From NCBI GenBank assembly GCA_043228905.1, contig JBHGNT010000004.1, forward strand, positions 25,234,001-25,298,000: DNA of 64,000 bases. The letters are read 5' to 3'. The stretch comes from Azolla caroliniana (lineage: Eukaryota; Polypodiophyta). The position numbers and the translations under genes are program-made. The notes under the pieces are model-generated. The model searched no databases, was not told the DNA's origin, and was given only the letters and a program-made list of their open reading frames with translations. Below, one piece after another: positions 1 through 12,300 of this stretch; the stretch's first letter is position 1, and each line of letters opens with the position of its first letter.

Positions 1-980
1 ACTAATCACTTGTCATATTTGATCCAATAATCACCTCTCTCTTCCGATTCTCTTCATACATCTACATAACCACACATGCATTGATCTAATCACCCAATGT
101 TTGTAACAAGGTTGTTCTCGTCTGGATGTGTGAATTAGGGGCTAAGTTTTGTACTCTGGCCTTAACAAGTTCTTGTTTTATAGAGTCTAGTTTGAATTTA
201 GGGTATCCATCATTCTAGCCTTGTAGAACTCATGTATCATGAGTTGAGGTTGGTTCCCTTGCCTTGGTCAATCATCTAAAGAGGATTAGGACAACTCACT
301 TTTCGTGGATTAGGCCAATTCATCCATTGCGGGCTACATGTGTTTCGTCCTTTGTGGAGTTCGGGCAAACCATCATTTGTGAACCAAAGGTGAGTTGTCC
401 CATTCTCTAAATGGGTGAATTGAGGTTTATGCGATAGATGCATTGATTGAGTGAGTGAGTGAGTGAGTGGGACCTTACTATTTATTAGATGGGCGCCCCA
501 TGATATTACATTGAGCAATAGACATTTTTCCTTAAAATTAATTGCCTACTTACTGTACTACTCAGAAGGAGATCATCTGGTTAGAAGATTAGTTGGAGTT
601 GTATTATTAATGAATATTTGGGAAAAAAAGGAAGAAAACATTGGGAGGTAATTAATGGTTTAATGAAAAGGGGTTAGTAAACATTTAAGTGAGATAAGAA
701 ATGCTCCATAAAAAGTGAGGGAGGGTCTTTTGTTGGTGAGGTTGGGGTGGGCAAGTCGTCATATATGCGGCCACAACGGGGCAAACTCAATGACTAGCAC
801 TAGGGTAGGAGAGGACCATAGGAACCATACGAATTGAGTTCCGAGGCGAGGAGTGTTATGTCCAAGAGCACTTGACTGGCGAGAAGGAGAGTCTTCAGTT
901 GGAGTTGGAGGAGTTGATGGCAGCCAAGAGAGTAGTAGAACCACGAGAATGCAGGACAGGGGAGGCGACCCCCTATGCTC
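1..980. other. Upstream non-genic stretch
   Basis: No protein family or splice-supported exon was recognised. Short open frames on both strands lack coherent domains. A short GAGT run lies near 449-469. An 11-base inverted match, ggacaactcac at 289-299 against gtgagttgtcc at 390-400, could form a weak long-loop hairpin but is not supported by further pairing. Confidence 0.5.
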
Positions 981-989
981 TGGAATGTG

Positions 990-1350
990 ACCCATCATTC
1001 ATCATCCATCATTCATTGTTCATTGTTCATCGTTCAACATTCAACATTCATCATTCATCATCCATTCAACATTCACCATCCATTCATAATTCATCATCCA
1101 TTCATAATTCATCATCCATTCATAACTCATCATCCATTCATAATTCATCATCCATTCATAACTCATCATCCATTCATAACTCATCCTCCATCCTCCATCC
1201 TTCGTCGTTTGTCGTTCATCATTCACCATCATAATTATTCATCGTTCATCATTCATAATCATAATTAATCATCGTTCATAATCATCATTATTCATCGTTC
1301 ACCATTCATCATCATAATTAATGATCGTTCATAATTCATAATCATCATTC
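990..1350. repeat. CATTCATCAT-type minisatellite, core period 18 bp
   Basis: The stretch consists almost entirely of variants of ATTCATCATCCATTCATA. The core at about 1078-1190 repeats with an 18-bp period, and the flanks hold degenerate shorter units (ATTCATCGTTC and similar). Because 18 is a multiple of three, several frames on both strands stay open. Those frames are by-products of the repeat and are not annotated as genes. Confidence 0.9.
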
Positions 1351-1803
1351 ATCATTACCATAATCGTTCATTGCGCATTATTATCATACGGAGAGCGAGA
1401 CATCTCCATAGATCAGAAGAGAGAGAGAGAGAGAGAGGTATGTGTTGGAATGAATGGGTTTTAATCCTCTTTTTTTTTGTACGACAGAAAAGGAAGTAGC
1501 AAAAAGGCACCTTCCTTCTTCCCATGAAAAAAAAACAAAAACAAAAAACAAAACCTACCGTTGGATAAAGCGAAGATACAAAAAAGCAGAAAGCAGAGAA
1601 AAGCAGACGCCTTCCCAGATGAAAAAAAAGCAGAACACAAAAAGAAGAAGAAAGAAGACAAAAAAAGAAAGGGAAAGAAAGAAGCCCCCTCTTCAGCAAA
1701 TGCAGTGAGTGCAGCCTGCAAACAGAAAGAGAGAAGAATCGGACCGTTGCGTCGAATCTTCTTTCTTTTCTTTTCCTCTGTTTTTGTCCATTCCCTCTCT
1801 CAG

Positions 1804-1804
1804 G

Positions 1805-1839
<35 letters not shown>

Positions 1840-2141
1840 TTCTGTATTTCTTGTCTCAATTCTTTCTAGAATCATCTTTCTCTGCAGAGTTATCAGCTTT
1901 TAGGGTTTTTTTTATTTCTGCCCTCTCCAGTTTTTCATGCTTCTAGGGTTTTGCATTTTATAGGATTTCTGTCATGTAGGGTTTTGGTTTCTGCCTTCTT
2001 CAGTTTTCATGGTTTTTTAGGGCTTTTGCATATTCCTAGGGGTTTCAGTTTTTCTTTTCTTGATTCTTTCCTTTTTCTCTAGCTGTTCCTCGTTTTTCAT
2101 TGCTAGGGAGGTCTCTAATTTGGTAGCATTATCATATCTCA
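1804..2141 (+). promoter_or_regulatory. CT-rich leader with TAGGGTTTT boxes, possible 5'-UTR intron
   Basis: A possible donor, CAG|GTAAAT at 1801-1809, is followed directly by a (CT)n run at about 1809-1835. TAGGGTTTT motifs follow at about 1900, 1944 and 1977, with a degenerate copy near 2018. They sit in a loosely repeated block of about 35-70 bp built from CAGTTTTTCATG and AGGGTTTTGCAT. Telo-box-like AGGGTTT motifs and leader introns near the start codon are common in plant genes. Candidate acceptors are the pyrimidine-rich TTTTTCTCTAG near 2082 and TATCTCAG near 2141. No transcript evidence is available, so the intron itself is inference. Confidence 0.4.
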
Positions 2142-2257
2142 GGATTTGTATTTTTTCCGCTTCAATATCATTTTGCTAGAGGGGGGGGGTTTCATTCATG
2201 GCGTTTTGGATTTTCATCTGCACAGAGGGAGAGAGATTGAGAAAGCAGTCAATTTCA

Positions 2258-4677
2258 ATGGCTTCCCCAGCTCAATATGCAGTCCTACTAATCTTGGCCA
2301 TGTTTATAGCCATGCCCATGTATGCGAAAGCAAACAATTCATCAACCGATTACTCTGCCTTAATGGCATTCAAGGGGAGTTTATCCAACTCCTCTCAGCA
2401 CTTAGGTTCATGGAAAGAAGAAGGAGGAGGAGGAGAAGAAAGACAAGCAGGAGATGGACCTTGCTCAGGGTCATGGCATGGAGTAAGTTGTGATAAGGGG
2501 CGGGTCACACGCCTCGTGCTAGAAAACATGAACCTCTCTGGTTCCATCCAACCCCTCATGAATCTTGATATGCTTCGGGTCCTCAGCCTCACCAATAACT
2601 CATTCAATACAAACCTATCCAACTTCAGCAATCTGATGCATCTGAGATTTCTATATCTTTCCCACAACAACTTCTTTGGACCTATTCCTAGCTCAATATC
2701 ATCGATATCTCGATTGTATCGCCTCGATCTCTCATTTAACATGCTAAACGGAAGCATCCCTTCGTCAATGACCCGATTGAGTAACTTATTGACCCTGAGG
2801 TTGGAAGAAAATGAGCTCTCTGGCTCCATTCCTGATTTAAAACTAGCTAATTTGCAAGGATTCAATGTTTCCCAAAATGGGTTATCTGGTGTCATCCCAT
2901 CGTCATTGTCTGTGTTTGATAACTCCTCCTTCTTAGGTAATAAAGGACTTTGTGGGATGCCTCTTGGCTCATGTCAGGGGCCAAATGTTACGAAATCCAT
3001 GGTCAATGATAACAACCTGGCGCCTATTTCCTCGACGCCGAGCTCATTCCAAGCCTTATCAGGGCCACAGTCTCCCGAAACCCCCCAGTCAAATAAGAAA
3101 TCAAGGTCGAGAATCGGACCAAGAATGCTTATAGCTATCATCGTTGGGGATATTGCAGTGGTGGTATTGATCACTTTCCTTGTGATTATCTACTATAAAA
3201 GGAAGTATGCAATGGAAGTAGCTATGTCAAGTAGGAATCATTCCACAAAACCAAAGGATGCTAAGAATCTATCTCATCCTTTGGATTCCGCCTATCCTTC
3301 TTACGATAAGGCGGAGCCAGAAAAGGGTAAACTTGTGTTTGTTGTGGATAGTAGAAAACAATTTGAGCTAGAAGACCTTCTTCGTGCCTCAGCTGAGATG
3401 CTTGGTAAAGGTAGTTTTGGGACGGCATATCGCGCGGTGTTGGAAGATGGTTCAGTGGTGGTCGTAAAAAGACTAAAAGAAATGAGTAATAGTTCAGGAA
3501 AGAGAGAGTTTGAGCAGCATATGGATATGATTGGAAGGCTTAAGCATCCCAATGTGGTTTGTCTCAGAGCTTACTTCTATGCCAAGGAAGAGAAGCTTCT
3601 GGTTTATGATTATCTCCCATCAGGGAATCTTTACTCTCTTCTTCATGGTAAAGCCCAATGAGAAGTATGTGTATGTGAATGTGTATGGCTATGGCTATGG
3701 CTATGGGCATGTGTATGCTATTTATTGTGAACAAAATCTATATGCATGCGTACATTCTTGTGTATGTATATGTATGTCAATATGTATGTTTGTGTATGTA
3801 TGTTTGCAACCATTTTTTGTGATAACATCGAGGTTTCCCATCAGTAATATATTATGAGTTTACATATACATATGCATGTGTATGTATATGTATATGTGTA
3901 TATTTCGATATAGATAATATTTGTATTTGAATTTCTATATGAACTTATGGTGAATGAAACCCCACATAGAACTTTGTTTTGAAATAACCTATTGATTTTT
4001 TATTGTGTATAGGTAATCGAGGCTATGGAAGGACACCTCTGGATTGGACGACAAGGTTGAAGATTGCACTGGGGGCGGCTCGAGGGTTAGCTTTCCTCCA
4101 CCACCAATGCAAGTCTCAAAACTTACCCCATGGGAATATCAAGTCATGCAACATTGTGATTGATAAGAATGGGAATGCATGCATTTCTGACTTTGGTCTT
4201 GCATTGTTGGCGAGTAATATGTCTACCTTCATCTCCACACGAATGAGTGGCCATCGGGCCCCAGAGCAAAATGTGAAGAAAATCCTTTCGCTGAAAGCTG
4301 ACGTGTATGCTTTTGGTGTTGTACTGCTAGAGATTTTGACTGGGAAAGCTCCTGACCGCCCATATGGTCCGGATAAGAAAACCTTGGATTTGCCAAAATG
4401 GGTTCAATCAGTGGTGCAAGAGGAATGGACAGCGGAGGTGTTCGACATTGAGCTCATGAAGTATAAGAACATTGAGGAAGAGATGGTGACTTTACTTCAA
4501 ATTGCTATGGCTTGTGTCACAGAGGCTCCAGATCATCGTCCCAAGATGAGCCAAGTTGTGAGAATGATTGAGAATATAGTGGTTGACGATGGTGTTGAGA
4601 ACGTTGCGTCAAAAGATAACTCGTTCGAGTCTTTGTCCTTATCACCTGGTGCCTCTGAGGACACTGCAACAACATAA
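2258..4677 (+). CDS. LRR-III receptor-like kinase, probable pseudokinase (PXC1-like)
   Basis: Two exons, 2258-3647 and 4013-4677, encode 684 residues. The junction [15 protein letters not shown] restores a typical LRR-III kinase. The ATG at 2258 is preferred because a signal peptide follows at once (about residues 1-25). An in-frame ATG at 2198 would add 20 non-signal residues. Domain order: LRR N-cap with an acidic, glycine-rich insert near 53-64; about five to six LRRs (85-215); a Ser/Pro-rich linker; one membrane span (about 289-312) followed by a basic stop; then the kinase domain. Visible kinase features are [12 protein letters not shown] (P-loop 383-388), VVVK (Lys404), HGNIKSCN at 503-510 in place of HRD, DFG at 523-525 and a retained APE. 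Losing the catalytic Asp while keeping the HGN loop is usual in this subfamily, so it probably signals at the plasma membrane as a weak or inactive kinase. The exact ligand and subfamily member are unknown. Confidence 0.93.
3648..4012 (+). other. Intron of the LRR-RLK with TATG/GTATG simple repeats
   Basis: The donor is G|GTAAAG and the acceptor is GTGTATAG|GT. The middle is rich in (TATG)n and (GTAT)n variants (about 3665-3920). Reading through the donor reaches a stop after three codons, so retained-intron transcripts would lose the second half of the kinase domain. Confidence 0.85.
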
Positions 4678-6334
4678 GAAAGATCATATAGTTGATTCAT
4701 GAGAAGAGGCTTGTCGGACCTTGTTCTTTAAGGTGCCGAAGAAGAAGAAAAACACATTCCCCTCTCTATATGCTCATATTGATATGCCATTGCTTATATT
4801 GTTGTAGTAAGATGGATGTTTGGGTTGGATCACTCTCTACTCATGACTATGATCACGGTGGATGTGATATTCATCTGATACCAAGCAAATCGTTATTTTA
4901 TTTATCAAGGTATTTCATGTCTGCTTCAAACCTAACACGAAACCCTTGGTTTTTAGAAAAAGTCACCAACCAATGCAGTATACTCCCTCCCATGTCTCTA
5001 CTAGCTCAATGACAAATGATAATAAAACAAAATTGTCCCTAAAAACTCGTTGTGAACTTAATGATCTGGAATAGAAACCTTCGTTGGTTTTAAAGAAATA
5101 ATCAGGACCTTGTATCCTACTGTGTGCTGTGCTGATAATGTCTCAGCATAAAACCAGTAACTAAATATGTAGGTGTCAGATGACCTGGTGAAAACCAGTA
5201 ATGTACATGACAATTTGTGTTTGCTGAGTCTTTTAAACCTGGTTCACACATGGATTAGTGAGAATAAGGATGGTGGCAAACAAGGGTTTTTGACAATTAA
5301 AGCTTGTATATGTGATTGATTGAATAGTTTTTTAATCCTACTTGGTACAATGTCAATATATGTTTCCCCTTTAGAAAGGTTGTGTCCTTCACTATGGCCT
5401 ATCGTACTATGTCAATCATGTCTTCGAACAATAGACATACCCTACATCCTTCAAAGTAAGTTCTTGTTGAAGTAATGATAATTGTTTACTTTCTGGAGAT
5501 CCACCACAATTCTGTTCCACATATAGTCAGGTTTCGGGTATTCCATCAATCTAATTTTAAGGTCCATGGGAAAATTCAGAAATAACCTAGAGTAAGTCCC
5601 AAAACAAAAAGATGAACATGTAACTAATTCAAGCATTATAAATCACTCTAGTTTCAAGCTTCTATATTCAAAGCGTTCATTGGATAACCTTACATTTTCT
5701 GTATTTCACGTAATGCCCTTGGCCAACCCCTCAAAACAAAGAAAAAAAGGACGAGTTTAACATATATATGTTGCTAAAGAAAACGGTGGATATATTGTTT
5801 GTTACAATTGCTTGAATAACACGCATGTTTCTTATCCTTGAATCCCCCCCCTATGGTCGACCCTCGAAAAAGAGGAAAGAGGGGACAAAATGAGCATACC
5901 TACATACAATACAATATGTACATACATACATACTACACATGTCGTTACCCTCCGAACTCGTCCTCTTGATAGGTTCTCCAAACAGAGGAAAGAGGGGACG
6001 AATTAAGTATATGTACACATTGCTCGTAAGATGGGGGAGTGAATTCGCCATAGTGATAGATGAACTAAGCAGCGCACACGAAACCATGCTCCAAGAGAGA
6101 TGGATCGAGTGGCGATAGTAGTTATGGAAATAAGAAAGAATTGTAGGGGTATGCCAGTGAAATAAAGGAAAAGTCAGGGGTAGTTTTTGGAGCAGAGTGT
6201 TGCTTTTGCTTGTCTGGCCAGCTCTGTACACACATCAAAATCCCAACACTAATTGAGGATACAGAGGAAACTCAGCCATAGAATCAGTGAAGAAGAAAGA
6301 CAGAAGAAGAAGACAGAAGACAGAAGACAGGAGC
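4678..6334. other. 3' flank of LRR-RLK and intergenic DNA
   Basis: No gene was recognised between the receptor kinase stop and the GTPase start. The first few hundred bases are presumably 3' UTR. An imperfect duplication of an AGAGGAAAGAGGGGAC block sits at about 5870 and 5983. It keeps a chance frame open on the minus strand (5851-6231), which has no domain content. Confidence 0.5.
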
Positions 6335-9300
6335 ATGGAGATGGGTTTTTGTGCTTCATCTTTCTCCCTCAGAGAGCCTCCTCCATGTGGAGAGGCGGGG
6401 CTTAATGGACCCATGAAAACGATGGGATGGAATATTAAGGTAAAAACTTTCGTTAGTTTTGTGCTCTGTATATCTGTCTGTCTTCGATTACCAAGGAATT
6501 TGCTTGTCGAGCATTGGGTACAGATAGTGTGTAGGTGACTCTACAATCGCTACTCTAGGTCCCAGCTAATGCATATGCCGTCCCATATTACACTTACAGA
6601 TTTCTTGATGGTTCACGGGGCTTTTCCTGGATATAAATTTCTGGTTTCTCAATGATTTGAGATGCTTTCCTAGACTATAATTACCCAGTATCTCGAAGAT
6701 TTCTGGGATATAGACAATCCCCATCTTTTTGCTGGTTGTGTCATAAAACTAATAATTCTGCTGCTTGGTATCTTTTGTTTCACATGGGAAATAACTGTTC
6801 CATATAGAAAAACCCCATCTTTTTGCAGATTGTGTCGTAAAACTAACAGTTCTGCTGCTTGATATCTTTTGTTCCATACACGGAATACCTATCTCACATC
6901 CAATTAGAAGACTTGTCATGGATACTTTTAAGAGAACATCTCTCATAAAAAAGATGTGCACGCCATTAATCATCCCGAGTAAGATGCTTATTTGGGAAGA
7001 TTATCCAATCCTCTGGAAAGAATCATTTGAAATCCCTTCACTGTTACGACTTTAACATATTTTACATGGAGAATCAATAAAAACAGATATGAAGAAGGGT
7101 TGCGATAATAAACATTCTTTCTTTTAAGCTCTAGCTACAGTGCTTATTTGGGAAGATTTTCCAATTCTATGGAAAGAATCATTTCAAATCCCTTCAGTGT
7201 TACGACTTGAACATAATTTACCTGGAGAATCAGTAAAAACGGATACAAAGAAGGGTTGCAATAACAAACATTCTATCATTCAAGCTCTAGCTACTGTTAA
7301 ATAACAGATTACTAGACATAGATTGCATTGATGACAGAGAGACCAAAAAACATCACCCTTCTGTCTTATTATTACGATAAATGCAAGATATAATAGGATT
7401 GAATGTGGAGTCAGACAAGATGAGAAAGAGAGATTCCTTTTACTAATACATGGGATCCATCCTTTTTCTTCACGTTCTATATGGTATTCAGTTGTTTTAT
7501 GGCCGCAAATGGTTTTATAGATCACCTGATCAGTTTTACTTGATCCCTTATGTTTGTGATTTCATGTCCTTGTGTTAGGAGTTGTATAAACATTTTGAAT
7601 GGATACATCAATCTCAAGTAGCCTTAATATTTTCCTTTCTTCTTTCTATTCATATTGCGACCTATATCTTATAGGTATCCCAGTCTTGCCACATGGGTGC
7701 ACCGAGAATGAGAAGTCTGAATTTGAATATGATGGCAACTGCAGTTGACAATTTAACTACAGAGCGCCCATTGGAGGAGCTAGAATCAGATCTTCAATAT
7801 CTTGCAAGTAATGCAAGGCTTGTTCAAGTAAGTGTTCTATAAATTAACTGTAATTGAAAAAGAAAGGAAAAAGCTTCAGGATTCATTTTATTAAAATGCC
7901 ATATGCCAGTGGTATCCAGGGCATATTGCTAAAGCAGAAAAGGAACTGAAGTCACAAGTTAAGTTGATGGATGTTATCATTGAAGTTAGGGATGCAAGAG
8001 CACCAATGGCAACAACTCATCCAGAGGTAATGTATTATCATCTCTAGTTCCCTACTTGAGTAGACAAAAGAATAACTATACATTTCTGTAGCCCCTAAAC
8101 CCTAACGTTAACATCAGATTCTTTATTATGTAAAATCTCTCATCTGAATTTTACATCCAACGAATCCAAACATCCTAGAACATGGACCTTATTGCTCATT
8201 ACATGCTGAAGCACACATTGCTTCATAGATCATGATGTGGACATCTTGTAAGCTCTGGGACAGTTGCAGAGAACCATATAATAATTGTGGATGTAAAAAA
8301 CCATATTTGATTCCCATGAGACATTATCTTGTTCTTTGATGCAATGTCTGATACCACATTGTTATTCTTTTGGGGCCTCTACTATGCTCAAAAATGCCAC
8401 CTGTGCTTTCCTCTTTCAGGGATATGGTGGGATTCCTACAATTTTTGCCATAGAAAACATCTGTTAACCTAATTCGATATGTAGCATACAATATGAAGTT
8501 TGATGGTGAACAAAACAAGATGCTAACATAAGCGATGCAACCAACAAGAATGAAAACAAACGAGTAAATGATTTCAATCAAAGAGATTTCAGCAATGTTC
8601 AAAGGCATTCCTTTCAGACACATCTCCAAGAAAATGAAATAACCTTCCAAATCAAGAAATTGTCATCAAGCTCCAGTTTTCGCATTTGAACTTGATTCAG
8701 ACAGATGTTTCAGATTATGCCAATATTTCAACATGTTTCAATATAAGTGATGACGCAACCAACAAGAATGAAAACAAGTGATGAGTAGATAATTTCAATT
8801 GAAGAGATTTCATCAATGTTCAAAGGTGTTTTTTTCAGACACATGTACAAGAGAATGACATAACTTTCCAATTTTTCATCAAGCCCTGCAGTTTTTGCAT
8901 GTCAACTTGATTCAGACACGTGTTTCGGATTATGCCACTATTTTTCAACCCAAAATTTGGTACGCCACCAAAAGTTATAAACCATACCTTATAGGGCCAC
9001 TCCAAAATAACAAGCCCAATGGTTGTCTTTGCATTGCCCATTGTGCAAAGAGTGTTCTCTGGTATTATGAGACGAAGGTTCTTCTGAAATTGGCTACACA
9101 GCTATTCTGATGATCTAAGCTGGTATATTTATAAAAAGAAGTTAGGTGTATACAATAAAATGGAGGGACCCCCAGTGTCCTCAGTCACCTAGTCATACAA
9201 CCCCAGTAGGCTGGGCACACCACTGTCTTCAGGGGAACCTTTCCCATAAGCTTTCTTTGATTAGAGGGTCATTGGTCTCATATAACTGGTGCCTAAAGAT

Positions 9301-12300
9301 GGGTTTGATGAGAAACTCACTTGCATGATTTGAAAATCAGAGCGGGGTGTTGTTACATCTTTTATGGGCCTTTGGTGATGATGGCAAATCCCCTCCCGTA
9401 GATGGCTGATCGTCAAGCTCTATACACCTATTCCCCATTCTTAGATGAAGGAATCCTGATTTCCCAACATGATGCAATATACTCCTGGTCTCTTTTCTGG
9501 AAATTCTCTTTTGGGGACTCCATAACCTTCAATAATATGTTTTTATCAGATCCTATTTTATACATATCAGACTTTTCTGGAGGGTTGGTGGACGTGGCAA
9601 ATCCATGTTGAGGCCAGAATGGGGCAAAAAGTATCCATGATGGCTGACCATGTCAAGCTCTATACACCTTTTACCCTTAGATGTAGGAATCCTGATTTCT
9701 CATATAATACAATATACCCATGGTCTCTTTTCTGGAACTTTTCTTTCAGGGACTCCATAACCTTTAACAATGTGCTCTTTTGAGATCTTATCTTATATAT
9801 ATCAGATCTTTTTGGAGGGTAAGCAGAGGTGGCAAATCCATGTCAAGGCCAGAATGGGAAAATTAGTATCTATGGGGTTGAAAGGTGTTTAATGATGTGT
9901 ATGACCACTAAAGAGAGATGGACCCACTTGGTATGTATGTAGATTATAGTATGTATGAAGTGCGCAACACATTTGTCTTCTTGATCCTTTGCGAGAACTA
10001 GGATCTTACGTGGTTGCTTTTTTGAGTTTTTGCACATGTTCTCATAGTAATTGCAGCTTTTAGGCATCTATCTGCCTTGCACACTTCATATACCATGAAG
10101 CATCAGGACACATGGCAATTCTGATAGACTTTATGCACAGGTCATAGAAACTCGGCAAAGACAAAGGAAACATGACGGATGCAACTTGAGGGTCATATCA
10201 TCAGTAATTTCTAGAACTGTCAAAGAGTAGTAGTCTTTTCTCTCATTTTTTGTTATAAACTCTCTTAGATCTTATTGATAACAAATGTTTCTACATTTGA
10301 TGGATCTAGGAGAGCAACATGATTGACATACTAATAAACTTGATGAATTAAATAGAGCCAACTGTAGGGTTATGACATTCGAGAAACCTGGAGGTTCTTT
10401 AAATGTCATATATAGAATTTGATATATCTACGAGATCCAATGCATGTATAGCATCAATCTATGAGATCCAAATGATCATATGTGCTAAGGACATTTTTTA
10501 AACAAATAACAGTGCATGTACTTCAGCATTGACTGCTGGGCACTTTATCTCTGCGCACATAATATATAGAATGGAGGGGCTAGTCGGGCTATGGCTTTTC
10601 TATATTTTGTTTAATGGAAAATTCTTATGTTCTGCGACAACTGTCCCTTATATTAAGGCTTTTAAGCATTCGTATATCATGTATTTAGTAAGCATATGCT
10701 TAGGCTTTTAAGCATTTGCATATCATTAATTGAGTAAGCATATGCTTCAATCATCTCTTCCATTGTTCTCATATAGAAAACAATATCTGCACTTGTAATC
10801 TCTTGTTGAGTCTTGTAAGCCATTTTCATCTTTTGAAGTATTAATCTCCTTCCTTCCTTTCTTTCTTTGTGTGTGCACTTGCTCTGAATGTTTTCTGCAC
10901 TAAAGCAAAACTACATTTCGTCAGCCTTCCTTTTGACAAACAATGTCTTCTTTCTTGCTAATGTTTGACTGTCCCTTAATGAATAAAAAATCAGAGGTCA
11001 TACAAGATTGCTGATTGTATGATTTAAGGATATGTCATTTGGTACAAACGCTAACCCCTAAACTCCAACCAAGTGTTTCCCTTAAAGTTGATGTAAACAT
11101 GTACTTCCAACCGAATGTTTCTGTTTAACTGCAAGCTACCTCACTGGGGTTTGGATTCTTTACTTTGTCAGATGGATTTGTGGATAAGAGAGAAAAAGAA
11201 AGTTGTGGTCTTGAACCGTGTGGATATGATTTCATCTGCAGAGAAGAACGCATGGGCCAATTATTTTGCCTCAAAAGGAACCACAATCCTTTTCACCGAT
11301 GGGAGGCGTGGTCTGGTAAGCAAAAACAGAGTATTTCATTAACCTCATGCATTGCTGTTAATTAAAGCTTACCTTGTCTCTCTCTTCCTTTTTCCTTTCT
11401 TCAAGGGAACCATGAAACTTGGAAGGATTGTAAGGTCTGTGGCAACAAATATAAATGAAAAACGCAAGGGGAAGGGTCTTCTTCCACGTGCAGTATGTAT
11501 ATGTAATCTATAACTAAAATAATATATTTACTTCGCTATTTCATGCTTTTGTTCATCATCTGCACTCATAGCTATATAAACTAAAGAGGAGATTCCTCTA
11601 AACTATATCACTAATGATCAAAGAGTTATGGTTAGAAGGGTTATGTCTAAATTGCTGAACTTTCAAAATTTTCATGAACCAAACTGACTTTTTTAATGAT
11701 TACAGGGTTTAGAGGAGAGAAAGAAAGAAAGAAAGAACGATATATTAACGTCTTTTAAGAGGCCAAAATGGCCTATAAGACCAAACAAGAGATTACATCT
11801 TAAGTGTTGTCTCGTCTTTGAGAACAAATCAAAATAAAATAAGTATTACTCCGTAAATATAAAAGTAAATAAGATAAAAAGAGACGAGGGAAACTGGTTT
11901 TTGGCACATGTGAGATTCTCAAGTTAGATGTATTTTAACTTTTGTCTTTGAAATATCTCTAGCAAAGGTCAATCCAGAATAGAAAGGTCTCCTAAGTGAG
12001 GGAAGCACCTTCGATGGCAGGAGATAATGGGCTTTTATTTGTCGATGACAAGGGTGTTGAGGTCGTGGTCCATGGGGCCGGGGCCTACGTGCACGACAAA
12101 TTGCTATTGCCCGATCAATTGTAACCCCTTTGTTATGTCCTGGTTGGGAGCCCATTTGTGTATCCCTTGATTGACTTGTAGCATTAGGAGTGATGGGGCT
12201 AAAGAAAGTTGTGATTATTCTGTGTGGATAAGATTGTGTGGCTGTATTCTTCAACAACTTTTCCCGATGTCTCTTCAGCTCTAGCACGAAAAGTCTTAGG

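Noticed and set aside
872-1268. Long overlapping open frames on both strands with SSIHNS or HHPFII repeats
   Set aside because: They come from an 18-bp minisatellite whose period is a multiple of three, so stops are absent by construction. There is no domain or splice context.
1454-1875. Lys/Arg-rich and Phe/Leu-rich frames on opposite strands
   Set aside because: The DNA is A-rich and purine-biased, which yields Lys/Arg on one strand and Phe/Leu on the other. It looks like promoter or leader DNA of the receptor kinase.
5851-6231. 126-codon minus-strand frame upstream of the GTPase
   Set aside because: No recognisable domain, biased composition, and it contains an internal duplication. It overlaps the probable promoter of the GTPase.
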